Assembly: GCA_024398135.1 (NCBI GenBank)
Contig: CP073750.1
Location: forward strand, 3,286,001-3,350,000
Reading direction: 5' to 3'
Length of the DNA stretch: 64,000 nucleotides
Source of the DNA: a bacterium SCSIO 12643
GTDB taxonomy: Bacteria > Bacteroidota > Bacteroidia > Flavobacteriales_G > Salibacteraceae
A program made the translations under genes and the position numbers. Below the pieces are notes generated by a model, which was not told the origin of the DNA, did not search any database, and worked only from the letters and a program-made list of their open reading frames with translations. This document shows, one piece after another, positions 29,148 through 39,021 of the stretch. Every line of letters starts with the position of its first letter. Position 1 is the first letter of the stretch.

Positions 29148-30500
29148 ATGAGAAAAATAGCATTATTAGGCGCAGGAAGATCTTCAAGTTCATTGATTAA
29201 ATATTTAGTGGATAACGCAGAAAGTCAAGATTTATTTATAACGATTGCGGATAGAGAGATTGGTCATATTTCAGATATAGTTGGTGATAGTGAAAGAGTG
29301 GAAGAAATAGTTTTTGATGTTTTTGATGATGCATCGAGAACCAAAATGGTGCAGGATTCTGATTTGATTATTTCTATGTTGCCAGCACGCTTTCATATTG
29401 TGGTTGCAAAAGACTGTGTGAAATATAAAAAGAACATGGTAACCGCTTCATATATTACAGAGGAAATGAAGGCATTGGATCAGGAGGCAAAAGATGCAGG
29501 AATCATTTTATTGAATGAAATGGGAGTTGATCCAGGAATTGATCATATGTCGGCTATGCGTGTAATAGATCAATTAAGAGATGCTGGTGCAAATTTTTTA
29601 CAATTTGAGTCGTTCACAGGGGGGCTGGTTGCACCTGAGAGTGATAATAACCCGTGGGGATATAAGTTTACCTGGAACCCTAGAAACGTGGTCGTAGCCG
29701 GACAAGGTGGAGCTGTTAAGTTTATTCAGGAAGGTCGATATAAGTTCATTCCATACCATATGTTATTTAGACGAACTGAAATGATGGATGTGGAAGGTTA
29801 TGGTTCATTTGAGGGTTATGCAAATAGAGATTCATTATCTTACAGAGGGTTATATGGGTTAGAAGATATTCCAACGATGTATCGTGGTACTTTAAGAAGA
29901 CCCGGGTTTTGTAGAGCCTGGGACGTATTTGTGAAATTGGGACTGACAGATGATACATATGTTTTGGAAGATAGTGAGAACCTTACGCATAGATCTTTCG
30001 TAAATAAATATCTGGCATACAACCACAGTGATTCGGTTGAGTTGAAGTTGATGCATTATTTAAAAATCGATCAGGATTCTGATATTATGGATAAACTAAA
30101 ATGGTTAGGTCTGTTTACTGAAGAAAAAGTCGGATTAAAAAATGCGACTCCAGCTCAGGTATTGCAACATATTTTGATGAAAAAATGGACTTTGGATCCG
30201 GACGATAAAGATATGATTGTGATGGTGCATAAGTTTGGTTATGAATTGGATGGCAAAAGAGAATTAATCACCTCATCGATGGTCTCTATAGGAGAAGATC
30301 AAACATATACTTCAATGGCTAAAACGGTAGGTCTCCCAGTTGGAATCGGGGCATTGATGGTATTGAATGGAACAATTAATAAAACAGGAGTTCAACTCCC
30401 TGTAACACCAGATATTTATAATCCTGTATTGGATGAATTAGAAAAATATGATATTACTTTTTCAGAATCAAAAGGAGCGTATATCGGGTATGTAAATTGA
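29148..30500 (+). CDS. Saccharopine dehydrogenase family oxidoreductase
   Basis: 450 residues. An N-terminal NAD(P)-binding Rossmann fold (KIALLGAGRSSSSLIKYL) is followed by the family's catalytic and dimerisation region, with ILLNEMGVDPGIDHMSAM, SFTGGLVAP and NPWGYKFTWNP. These motifs match the glutamate-forming saccharopine reductase/dehydrogenase (LYS9-like) group, which interconverts aminoadipate semialdehyde plus glutamate with saccharopine. In Bacteroidota such genes are usually linked to lysine catabolism, but no lysine gene is nearby, so the substrate is inferred from family only. A di-heme peroxidase gene starts 38 bases downstream. Confidence 0.85.
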   Translation: MRKIALLGAGRSSSSLIKYLVDNAESQDLFITIADREIGHISDIVGDSERVEEIVFDVFDDASRTKMVQDSDLIISMLPARFHIVVAKDCVKYKKNMVTASYITEEMKALDQEAKDAGIILLNEMGVDPGIDHMSAMRVIDQLRDAGANFLQFESFTGGLVAPESDNNPWGYKFTWNPRNVVVAGQGGAVKFIQEGRYKFIPYHMLFRRTEMMDVEGYGSFEGYANRDSLSYRGLYGLEDIPTMYRGTLRRPGFCRAWDVFVKLGLTDDTYVLEDSENLTHRSFVNKYLAYNHSDSVELKLMHYLKIDQDSDIMDKLKWLGLFTEEKVGLKNATPAQVLQHILMKKWTLDPDDKDMIVMVHKFGYELDGKRELITSSMVSIGEDQTYTSMAKTVGLPVGIGALMVLNGTINKTGVQLPVTPDIYNPVLDELEKYDITFSESKGAYIGYVN

Positions 30501-30538
30501 TGGTTGACAGGCATGTTGAATTATAGTATCATTGCTCA

Positions 30539-31618
30539 ATGCATTTGACTCGATATATAAAATATAAATTTATACTCTTAGGGGTTGGATTACTATCTAT
30601 AGCTTCATGTACACATGATCCAGTGATAAAACCGGCTCCACCAAAAGAGGCTACACCATATAATTTAGAATTACCTCCGGGATTTCCACCAATGGAAATT
30701 CCGGCAGATAACCCGATGACCGTTGAAGGTGTTGAGTTGGGAAGAAAGCTATTTTATGATATTAGATTATCAGGAAATAATACACAATCATGTGCCGATT
30801 GCCATATTACGGAGTTCGGTTATTCTGACTCAGCCAGATTTAGTTTAGGTATAGATGGATTAAAAGGCAAAAGGAATGCAATGGCTGTGATTAATGTAGG
30901 TTACAACATTGCATCTTTCTGGGATGGACGTGCAAAAACTTTGGAAGAACAGGCACTGATGCCTGTAACAGATCCGCTGGAGATGCATGCGAATTGGCCT
31001 GATGTATTGGTAAAACTGAATGCGGATCAGGAATATCGTGACATGTTTAAAGTGGCGTTTAAAGTAGACGTTATTGACTCTTTAGATGTAGCTAAAGCAA
31101 TTGCTCAATTTGAGCGTACCATGATCTCGGGAAATTCCAGATTCGATAAATACGTAAATGGAGCATTGTTACTAGAGCCAAATGAATTAAGAGGCTTTCA
31201 GGTTTTTGCAACTGAACGTGGAGATTGTTTCCATTGTCATGGAACCAGTTTACTTATGGGGTTTGCGTTTGAAAATAATGGATTACAGCAAACAATGGAA
31301 GATATTGGATATGGAAAAGTGACTGGTCTATCTACTGATGAAGGGAAGTTTAGACCACCAACTTTAAGAAACATTGCCTTGACCGCGCCATATATGCATG
31401 ATAGTAGGTTTACTACGCTGGAAGAAGTAGTTGAATTTTACAATTCAGGAGTAAATCAAAGCTCTCCAAATATTTCGCCTTTAATGTTAAAGGCAAATCG
31501 ACCAAATGGCAGTTTGAATTTGACCGCACAGGAAAAAGCAGATTTGGTGGCATTCTTAAAAACACTCACGGATGAAGACTTTATAAATAATAAAAGTTTT
31601 CAGGATCCGAATAAATAG
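30539..31618 (+). CDS. Di-heme cytochrome c peroxidase family lipoprotein, copy 1
   Basis: 359 residues. The signal ends in the lipobox LSIASC (Cys24), so the protein should be lipid-anchored in the periplasm. Two heme c sites are present: CADCH (85-89) and CFHCH (230-234). The Met of the family signature in APYMHDSRF is the probable axial ligand of the second heme, and FERTMISGNSRFDKY is the standard MauG/CcpA block. The family reduces hydrogen peroxide with electrons from small cytochromes or oxidises other periplasmic substrates. The next gene is a close paralogue in tandem. A second-site variation (GF in place of the more common spacing) does not touch the heme motifs. Confidence 0.93.
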   Translation: MHLTRYIKYKFILLGVGLLSIASCTHDPVIKPAPPKEATPYNLELPPGFPPMEIPADNPMTVEGVELGRKLFYDIRLSGNNTQSCADCHITEFGYSDSARFSLGIDGLKGKRNAMAVINVGYNIASFWDGRAKTLEEQALMPVTDPLEMHANWPDVLVKLNADQEYRDMFKVAFKVDVIDSLDVAKAIAQFERTMISGNSRFDKYVNGALLLEPNELRGFQVFATERGDCFHCHGTSLLMGFAFENNGLQQTMEDIGYGKVTGLSTDEGKFRPPTLRNIALTAPYMHDSRFTTLEEVVEFYNSGVNQSSPNISPLMLKANRPNGSLNLTAQEKADLVAFLKTLTDEDFINNKSFQDPNK

Positions 31619-31668
31619 AAATACGCATATTTCTGACATGATACTACCTTGAACTTTGTTATTTTATT

Positions 31669-32775
31669 ATGACCTGGTATACGATGTACGTAATTAAACG
31701 TAAGATTAATCTGATCCTATTCTATATGATAGTGTTTTCATTTATGATATCATGTAAGCATGATCCGGTAATAACTGTAACACCAAAAGAGATTAAGAAT
31801 CCAACGCCATATAATTTGGAATTACCCAAAGGATTTCCTCCAATGGATATCCCTGAAGACAATCCTTTGACCGTTGAAGGAGTAGAACTGGGAAGAAAAC
31901 TATTTTATGATGAACGTTTATCCGGTAATAATACGCAATCATGTTCTAGTTGTCATATGCCGGAATATAGTTATGCAGACTCCAATGACTTTAGTTTGGG
32001 CATTGATGGATTAAAAGGGAAAAGAAGTGCAATGGCTATTGTGAATGTAGGATATAACATAGCTTCATTTTGGGACGGTAGAGCAAAAACACTCGAAGAT
32101 CAGGCTTTGTTACCTGTGGTTGACCCATTAGAGATGAATGCAACGTGGCCAGATGTCCTGGAAAAATTGAATGCAGATCAGGAGTATCGAGATTTGTTTA
32201 AAATAGCTTTTAACGTAGATGTCATTGATTCTTTGGATGTGGCTAAAGCCATCGCACAGTTTGAACGTACTATGGTTTCTGGAAACTCCAAATTCGATAA
32301 ATATGTAAACGGAGAATTGTTATTAGATCCTGATGAATCAAGAGGGTTTCAATTATTTAATTCAGAAGCGGGGGACTGTCGTCATTGCCACGGCACAGTT
32401 TTATTTATGGGGTTTGAGATGGTCAATAATGGATTGGATGAAGTTATATTGGATAATGGATATGGAAATGTGACAGGAGATCCATTAGATATTGGAAAGT
32501 TTAGACCTCCAACATTACGTAATATTGCTCTTACTGCACCATATATGCGCGATGGAAGATTTGAAACACTGGAAGAAGTCATTGAGTTCTATAATTCTGG
32601 AGTTCATCAAAACTCTCCCAATTTATCTATAGACATGAAAAAGAAAAATAGAACAGATAACGGAGGGAGTTTAATCTTGACCGCACAGCAAAAGGCAGAT
32701 TTATTGGCTTTTCTAAAAACACTGACGGACGAGGAATTCCTAATGAATAAGAAGTTTCAGGACCCGGATAAATAA
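31669..32775 (+). CDS. Di-heme cytochrome c peroxidase family lipoprotein, copy 2
   Basis: 368 residues and very similar to the preceding gene along its whole length, so this is a tandem duplication. The lipobox is FMISC (Cys at about residue 29), and an alternative ATG five codons in (31684) would still leave a good signal. The heme sites are CSSCH (92-96) and CRHCH (237-241), and APYMRDGRF carries the probable axial Met. The mature N-terminus keeps the shared block TPYNLELPKGFPPMDIPEDN. The first copy has a short Pro-rich linker after the lipobox; this one has a slightly longer one. It lies 50 bases after copy 1, so the two are probably co-transcribed. Different substrates or heme potentials are possible. 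Confidence 0.93.
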   Translation: MTWYTMYVIKRKINLILFYMIVFSFMISCKHDPVITVTPKEIKNPTPYNLELPKGFPPMDIPEDNPLTVEGVELGRKLFYDERLSGNNTQSCSSCHMPEYSYADSNDFSLGIDGLKGKRSAMAIVNVGYNIASFWDGRAKTLEDQALLPVVDPLEMNATWPDVLEKLNADQEYRDLFKIAFNVDVIDSLDVAKAIAQFERTMVSGNSKFDKYVNGELLLDPDESRGFQLFNSEAGDCRHCHGTVLFMGFEMVNNGLDEVILDNGYGNVTGDPLDIGKFRPPTLRNIALTAPYMRDGRFETLEEVIEFYNSGVHQNSPNLSIDMKKKNRTDNGGSLILTAQQKADLLAFLKTLTDEEFLMNKKFQDPDK

Positions 32776-32979
32776 TATTCCAAATGAAATTTCGCTAACA
32801 ACTCTAAAATGACTGATATATTGTCAAATATGCTCTAATTGCCTCATTATTTAAAATGTTTGACAATTAGCTATAAATAAACCTCAAGCATAATTTTTAA
32901 CATTGAACCTCATTACATTTTGAATTTAAGACCATTAGGTATGAATTCGAAATAATGAATAATTTCATAAGTGAGGAAA

Positions 32980-35900
32980 ATGAATTTATTTAAAAAACAA
33001 ATACACTGGTTTACTATTGTCTTTGTTTTCATATATGGATTTATTTTCCAGACATCTTCTGCCTTATCCCAATGCCATCAGGTCTATGATGGGTTTGGAA
33101 TTTTACAAACAACCCCATATTTCATTGGTTGTAGTGGTTCAGATTACACCATTTTTGTTCAAACGGATATTCCACTAGGAAATTATACCATTAACTGGGG
33201 AGATGGAAGCCCAAATTCCACGGGCGCATCGTTAACTCCTCCGGCATTTGTTCAGCACACCTATACTGCTACTGTAGATACATTTAATATTTCTATTACG
33301 GATAATTCTACCGGATGTACCATCAATGGAGTAGTGGTACTAGAAGAGCCGGTGAATTCATCCATTCAAATTCCACTTGGAGGGGTTACTGTTGTTTGTG
33401 CACCTTCACCCATAGATTTTATTAATTCGTCTACAAACGTTTCTCCGACAACAACTTTTACATGGGATTTTGGAGATGGAACGCCACCATTGATTTTTGA
33501 TCATACTAATGCTGGGCAAACGGTGACACATACGTATCAAAGAAATACGGTAAGTTGTGAGACTGTGGTTACCTTGACTGCGGAGAACTATTGCAGTTTT
33601 GGAAATCCAACTATTGCAAATTTTTCACCATTAATGGTGTACGATTTGGATACGGCTGTGATTAATGCATCTGCCACCTTACTTTGTTATCCGGATACGG
33701 TAGTGCATTTTACAAATGCAACCTTGAAAAACTGTTTACCTGAAGGTAATGTGCAACAGCGCTATGAATATTGGAACTTGGGAGACTATTGGGGCTTAGG
33801 GTATGACTCTATTATTCCATGGACTCCATTTGATCCACCAGCACAACCAGGTCACACCATTGCATTTCCTGGAATCGGTTCTTATTCCATTATGATGATT
33901 GATAGTAATATGTGTGGTCAGGATACCGCATATATTACGGTTACGATTATTCCACCTCCAGCAGCAGGATTGAGTATTACAAATGATTCTGCATGTGTAG
34001 GAGAAACAGTAACATTTACAAATAATTCTGGTTCAGGTTCCAACATATTCTTTTGGGATTTTGGTGATGGCAACGGGTTTAATCAATATAACGGGAATCC
34101 GACTTTTAATTTTAGTAATACCGGTAATACAACTGTTACAATGATTGCGGGAATTACAGGAACATCAGGTGTGTGTCAGGATACCACACAAACCAATATT
34201 TATATCAAGCCATCTCCTGTGGCGTCTTTTGGCTTAGATGCGAATCAAGCATGTGATTCCTTAACCGTAAATATTACAGATTCTACCTCGGGTGCCGTGG
34301 CATGGCAGTGGAATTTAGGTAATGGAAATTCCTCGACTTTAGCCAATCCACCAACACAATATTATAACGCTCCAGGTACGTATAATATTAATCTATTTGT
34401 AACTCATGCGAATGGATGTACAGATACTGAAACAAATTCAGTAAATGTATACGAATCTCCGGTAGCCAATTTTGTGGCGAATAGTGTATGCCAAAATGCA
34501 GTAGCTTCATTTACAGATTTGTCAACTCATGGAACTTCTGATCCGATTACTTCATGGTCTTGGGATTTTGGTGATGGAAATTCATCAATGAATCAAAACA
34601 GCACGAATATTTATAATACAACAGGTGGTTATCAAGTGACTTTGATAGTGGCTACGCCACATTGTGCGGATACTATTTCAGATTCTGTAACCGTAGAAAC
34701 TACTCCCACTGCTGCATTTTTACTTTCGGATACGATAGGTTGTAGTCCATTGGTTACTAATACGACAAACAATTCCGTTGGAGCTACAATATATAACTGG
34801 GATTTTGGCAATGGGTATGGATCTAATGCTTTTCAGCCACTCATTACCTATTTAAACTCAGATACGGTGGATACGAATTATACATTAACCTTAATCGCTG
34901 AAACTAATTTTGGTTGTAAGGATACTGCACAAATGCAGGTAACTGTATATGGTGGGCCAGAAGCTGGTTTTACAAGTAACTCTATTCCGGAATGTGGGCC
35001 GGTTGAAGTGAATTTTACCAATACATCGAATGCTGCTGTGAGTTATTTATGGGATTTTGGAGATTCTACGGTAACCAGTAATTTGGAAAACCCGTCTCAT
35101 ATATTTGGTAATACGACTTTGTTTATTTCGAATTATAATGTGAATCTGGTTGCCACAAACGCACAGGGATGTACAGATACAGCGACACAGGTGGTTACTA
35201 TTTATCCTGAACCTGATTTTCCATTTTCCACAATTCCTGATTCGGGATGTTCACCTCTGACTGTTACATTTCCTGCAATTATTGGTGCAGTAAGTTATCA
35301 ATGGGATTTTGGTGATGGTACCACAGCTACGGGGCAGACACCTTCGCATACATTCTATAATAGCACAACAAATGATCAATTGTTTACCGTTCAATTAGTG
35401 GCTACATCACCGTTCGGATGCGTGGATACAACTACAGAAATTGTTACGGTATTTCCTGAACCAACGGCAATTTTTACGTTATCTGATACAATCGGTTGCG
35501 GTCCTTTAGATGTCATGTTTACCAATGGTTCTTTAAATGCTACAAGTTATTATTGGGATTTTGGAGATGGGGATACGTCTACTGCAAATACTGGGGTTTT
35601 GAATCATATATATTCAAATGTGACTTCTGGACAAGCCGTATATTCAGCAAGTCTAATTGCTTCAACCACGCATGGATGTCACGATACGACCCAACAAGAT
35701 GTTACTGTACACCCTCCGGTTTTTGCAGGTTTTACAGCAGATACCGCAGGTTGTACACCATTAAGTACATCCTATTCAAATACGACTCAGGGAGCGGCAA
35801 CCTATTTGTGGGATTTTGGAGATGGGGGAGTTTCCACAGCGATGAACCCGAATCATGTGTTTTATTCAGGAACAGTTACGGATACGACCTATAGTGTAAC

Positions 35901-38019
35901 ATTGGTGGCAACATCCTCATTTGGTTGCGTGGATACCATTCAAAATCCAATTACAGTATATCATAATGCTACTGCCGCTATTTCCTCAAGTGTATTATCT
36001 GGTTGTACACCTTTAGATGTGAATTTTAGCAATAATAGTTACGGGTTTGATAATATCTTTTTGGATTATGGCGATGGAAATATACTGAACTCAAATTTCA
36101 CGAATCAACTTCATACTTATATCAACGCTACACCTAATCCAGTTGTTAATGTGGTTGAGATTATTGCAAGTACCATCCATGGTTGTAACGATACTGCTCA
36201 AACCAACATTACGGTTTATCCTTCCGTACAGGCAGACTTTTCCGGAGACTCGGTAGGATGTAGCCCATTAGTCATTAACTTCCAAAATAACAGTGTCGGA
36301 AGCTCAAGCTATCAGTGGGATTTTGGAAATGGTAATATGTCAAATAGTATTAGTCCAACGGAAACTTTTACTGCTACCGGACAAACACAATATTATACAA
36401 CATCGTTATTGGCGACTTCTTCTTACGGATGTACCGATTCTATCGATTTAAACATTACTGTTCATCCTACAGCGGTGGCTTCATTTAGTTCCAATATGAC
36501 GGCTGGTTGTACCCCATTAAATGTAGGGTTTACTAATTCTAGTTTGGATTATGATAACTTATTATGGGACTTTGGAGACGGAACCTCTTCAAACTCCATC
36601 CAGGGAACTGTGCCACATCTCTACGTAAATTCAACTTCTATATCCACCATATACAATGTGACTTTGGTCGCTTCTACATTACAAGGGTGTAATGATACGA
36701 GTACGGCTCAAGTTGAAGTTTATCCACCAGTCATAGCAGATGCGCAAATTGATTCAATAGGATGTAGTCCATTTTATGTTCAGTTTAATAACAATAGTAT
36801 TGGAGCAAGTAATTATTTATGGGATTTAGGTAATGGAATTATTTCCACAAACCAAAATCCGGATGAAACCTACACGAATACGGGAAATACTCCGATTACA
36901 ATTCCAATCACTTTAACAAGTACTTCGCCATATGGATGTACCGATGTGTATAACAATATGATTACGGTTTACCCGCAGCCAATTGCGAGTTTCTTAGCGA
37001 CTCCTGCAGTTCAGGCATTCCCGTCTACTATGGTAAATATTACAAATACATCTGCGGGAAGCTGGACATATAACTGGGATTTGGGAAATGGTACACAAAC
37101 TTCAAATATGAATCCTGGGACCATAGATTATCTGAATATTGGGGATTATACCATCACTTTGATTATCTCAAACCCATATTGTGCAGATACTGCGGAGCAA
37201 TTGATTCAAATCTTACCACCACCACCAACTGCTGATTTTACTGGAGGACAGGATGGATGTGCACCGGTAACGGTTTCTTTTACAAATAACTCTATTTATG
37301 GAACAGATTATTTGTGGGACTTTGGGGATGGAAATACTTCTATTCAGGAGAATCCGGTGTATACCTATTTCTTTCCTGGAATTTATACGGTGAGTTTAAA
37401 AGTGACCGGAGTAAATGGAACAGATACACAAACTAAAGTGGATATTGTAGAAGTATTTCCAAATGCAATTGCCAATTTCGATTACCAGCCGATTAAAGTT
37501 TCTACAACTGGGGATAAAACTTTCTTTTACAACCAATCTGCAAATGCAACCATTTACAATTGGGATTTTGGTGATGGAAGTACATCTACTGAGGAAAATC
37601 CAATCTACCAGTATCAGGAAGTAGGGTCTTTCCCGATCACTTTAATAGCCAATAATCAATACAATTGTCCGGATACATTGGTACATGCAACATACATTTC
37701 GGTAGAAGCTACGGGAGATGTGACATTCCCGAATGCCTTTGTGCCGGACCCGTCCGGTCCGAATGGAGGTATGTATGATCCAGGGGTAATAGACAACAGT
37801 GTATTCTATCCAATTAGTCAAGGTGTGGATCAATATCATTTGGTGATTTACAACAGATGGGGAGAATTGGTCTTTGAAACTTTTGATATTAATCAAGGTT
37901 GGGATGGCTATTACCGTGGAGAGATGTCTGCACAGGATGTGTATGTATGGAAAGCAGATGTGATTTTGGTAAATGGAGAACAAAAGGTCTATTCAGGAGA
38001 TGTAACATTATTACAATAA
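32980..38019 (+). CDS. Giant PKD-repeat protein with T9SS type B sorting domain
   Basis: 1679 residues from the ATG at 32980; an upstream GTG at 32971 is less likely. The signal peptide is near the N-terminus (hydrophobic stretch IHWFTIVFVFIYGFIF, mature from about SQC). I count about 17 PKD-type repeats, each with a WDFGDG-like core and spaced roughly 85-100 residues; some read WNLGNG, WDLGNG or LDYGDG. The C-terminal 95 residues (VTFPNAFVPDPSGPNGG, then LVIYNRWGELVFET, NQGWDGYYRG, and DVYVWKADV) form the gliding-associated (CHU_C) type B T9SS sorting domain. It is expected to be secreted and retained at the cell surface. The PorP/SprF gene starts directly after its stop, which indicates a cognate cargo and partner pair. 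Confidence 0.93.
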   Translation: MNLFKKQIHWFTIVFVFIYGFIFQTSSALSQCHQVYDGFGILQTTPYFIGCSGSDYTIFVQTDIPLGNYTINWGDGSPNSTGASLTPPAFVQHTYTATVDTFNISITDNSTGCTINGVVVLEEPVNSSIQIPLGGVTVVCAPSPIDFINSSTNVSPTTTFTWDFGDGTPPLIFDHTNAGQTVTHTYQRNTVSCETVVTLTAENYCSFGNPTIANFSPLMVYDLDTAVINASATLLCYPDTVVHFTNATLKNCLPEGNVQQRYEYWNLGDYWGLGYDSIIPWTPFDPPAQPGHTIAFPGIGSYSIMMIDSNMCGQDTAYITVTIIPPPAAGLSITNDSACVGETVTFTNNSGSGSNIFFWDFGDGNGFNQYNGNPTFNFSNTGNTTVTMIAGITGTSGVCQDTTQTNIYIKPSPVASFGLDANQACDSLTVNITDSTSGAVAWQWNLGNGNSSTLANPPTQYYNAPGTYNINLFVTHANGCTDTETNSVNVYESPVANFVANSVCQNAVASFTDLSTHGTSDPITSWSWDFGDGNSSMNQNSTNIYNTTGGYQVTLIVATPHCADTISDSVTVETTPTAAFLLSDTIGCSPLVTNTTNNSVGATIYNWDFGNGYGSNAFQPLITYLNSDTVDTNYTLTLIAETNFGCKDTAQMQVTVYGGPEAGFTSNSIPECGPVEVNFTNTSNAAVSYLWDFGDSTVTSNLENPSHIFGNTTLFISNYNVNLVATNAQGCTDTATQVVTIYPEPDFPFSTIPDSGCSPLTVTFPAIIGAVSYQWDFGDGTTATGQTPSHTFYNSTTNDQLFTVQLVATSPFGCVDTTTEIVTVFPEPTAIFTLSDTIGCGPLDVMFTNGSLNATSYYWDFGDGDTSTANTGVLNHIYSNVTSGQAVYSASLIASTTHGCHDTTQQDVTVHPPVFAGFTADTAGCTPLSTSYSNTTQGAATYLWDFGDGGVSTAMNPNHVFYSGTVTDTTYSVTLVATSSFGCVDTIQNPITVYHNATAAISSSVLSGCTPLDVNFSNNSYGFDNIFLDYGDGNILNSNFTNQLHTYINATPNPVVNVVEIIASTIHGCNDTAQTNITVYPSVQADFSGDSVGCSPLVINFQNNSVGSSSYQWDFGNGNMSNSISPTETFTATGQTQYYTTSLLATSSYGCTDSIDLNITVHPTAVASFSSNMTAGCTPLNVGFTNSSLDYDNLLWDFGDGTSSNSIQGTVPHLYVNSTSISTIYNVTLVASTLQGCNDTSTAQVEVYPPVIADAQIDSIGCSPFYVQFNNNSIGASNYLWDLGNGIISTNQNPDETYTNTGNTPITIPITLTSTSPYGCTDVYNNMITVYPQPIASFLATPAVQAFPSTMVNITNTSAGSWTYNWDLGNGTQTSNMNPGTIDYLNIGDYTITLIISNPYCADTAEQLIQILPPPPTADFTGGQDGCAPVTVSFTNNSIYGTDYLWDFGDGNTSIQENPVYTYFFPGIYTVSLKVTGVNGTDTQTKVDIVEVFPNAIANFDYQPIKVSTTGDKTFFYNQSANATIYNWDFGDGSTSTEENPIYQYQEVGSFPITLIANNQYNCPDTLVHATYISVEATGDVTFPNAFVPDPSGPNGGMYDPGVIDNSVFYPISQGVDQYHLVIYNRWGELVFETFDINQGWDGYYRGEMSAQDVYVWKADVILVNGEQKVYSGDVTLLQ

Positions 38020-39021
38020 ATGAAGTCGTTAAATAAAATATGGATTTTAATTGGAGTGCTGAGTGCTTTGAACACTATAGCTCAGGATGTCCAATATTCT
38101 CAATTTTATGCGTCTCCCTTATATTTAAATCCGGCATTAGCAGGAACATCTGATCAGCATAGAGTCGTGGGGAATTTTAGAGATCAATGGCCTGCGATAC
38201 CGGGATCCTATATTTCATATTCAATTTCATATGATGTAAATATTGCTGAGGCGCATAGTGGATTGGGATTAACTGTACAAAGAGATCAGGCAGGCTCGGG
38301 AGCATTAAGTACAACAACTATTGGAGGGGTTTATGCCTATGAAATGAAGTTGAACCGTAAATTGGCATTTAGACCCGCAATAGGATTAGCTTATGGAAAC
38401 AGAGCAGTGGACATGACCCGTTTGAAATTTGGCGATCAATTGTTGACCGGAAACGATATTTCTGTACAATCTAACCTGATTAATGACCGCGTAGGTTACA
38501 TGGATATTTCAGCAGGAGGGCTTTTGTATGGAAATGAATTCTGGTTTGGATATTCAGTGTATCATATTAATCGTCCAAACAACTCTTTACTTGGAGATGA
38601 AAATTTCATTGATGCCCGCCATAATATTCATACCGGTTATAGATTACCGATGAGAAGAACCGTAAAGCGAGAAATCGTTCGTAGTATGACCATAGCGGCA
38701 AATTATAAAGCACAGGGTAAATGGGATCAGTTTGACGTGGGAATGTATTATTACATGAAACCATTTGTAATGGGGGTATGGTATAGAGGAATTCCGGGAT
38801 TGAAGTCATATAAGAAGGGATATCAAAACAATGATGCCATCATCTTATTGGCAGGAATTCATTATAAGAATTTTAAGATGGCTTATTCATATGATATCAC
38901 CATTAGCAAAATATGGAGTACTACCGGTGGATCGCATGAAATTAGTTTGATATATGAGTATATCAATCCTCGCAAAAAAAGAAAAGCCAGAAGAAGAAAA
39001 CTGGCTTGTCCTAAATTCTAA
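38020..39021 (+). CDS. PorP/SprF family type IX secretion system membrane protein
   Basis: 333 residues. A signal peptide is followed by the family signature QYSQFYASPLYLNPALAGT, with a predicted beta-barrel (alternating strands to the C-terminus, ending in a basic KRKARRRKLACPKF tail). PorP/SprF proteins are outer membrane barrels that associate with PorK/PorN in T9SS, and orphan copies typically sit next to genes for type B cargo. Here the ATG begins on the base after the upstream stop codon, so the two are translated from one message. It ends against the convergent M1 peptidase gene with no intergenic base. Confidence 0.93.
   Translation: MKSLNKIWILIGVLSALNTIAQDVQYSQFYASPLYLNPALAGTSDQHRVVGNFRDQWPAIPGSYISYSISYDVNIAEAHSGLGLTVQRDQAGSGALSTTTIGGVYAYEMKLNRKLAFRPAIGLAYGNRAVDMTRLKFGDQLLTGNDISVQSNLINDRVGYMDISAGGLLYGNEFWFGYSVYHINRPNNSLLGDENFIDARHNIHTGYRLPMRRTVKREIVRSMTIAANYKAQGKWDQFDVGMYYYMKPFVMGVWYRGIPGLKSYKKGYQNNDAIILLAGIHYKNFKMAYSYDITISKIWSTTGGSHEISLIYEYINPRKKRKARRRKLACPKF

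Noticed and set aside
30504-30534. TTG-N20-TATCATTG as a promoter for the first peroxidase
   Set aside because: The -7 box is imperfect and the transcript would start at or after the ATG; readthrough from the saccharopine dehydrogenase gene is simpler.
35496-35894. Plus-strand ORF of 132 codons inside the PKD protein gene
   Set aside because: It is an alternate frame of the repeat-coding DNA, with an Arg/Cys/Phe/Trp-heavy composition unlike real genes here, and no start or ribosome site context.
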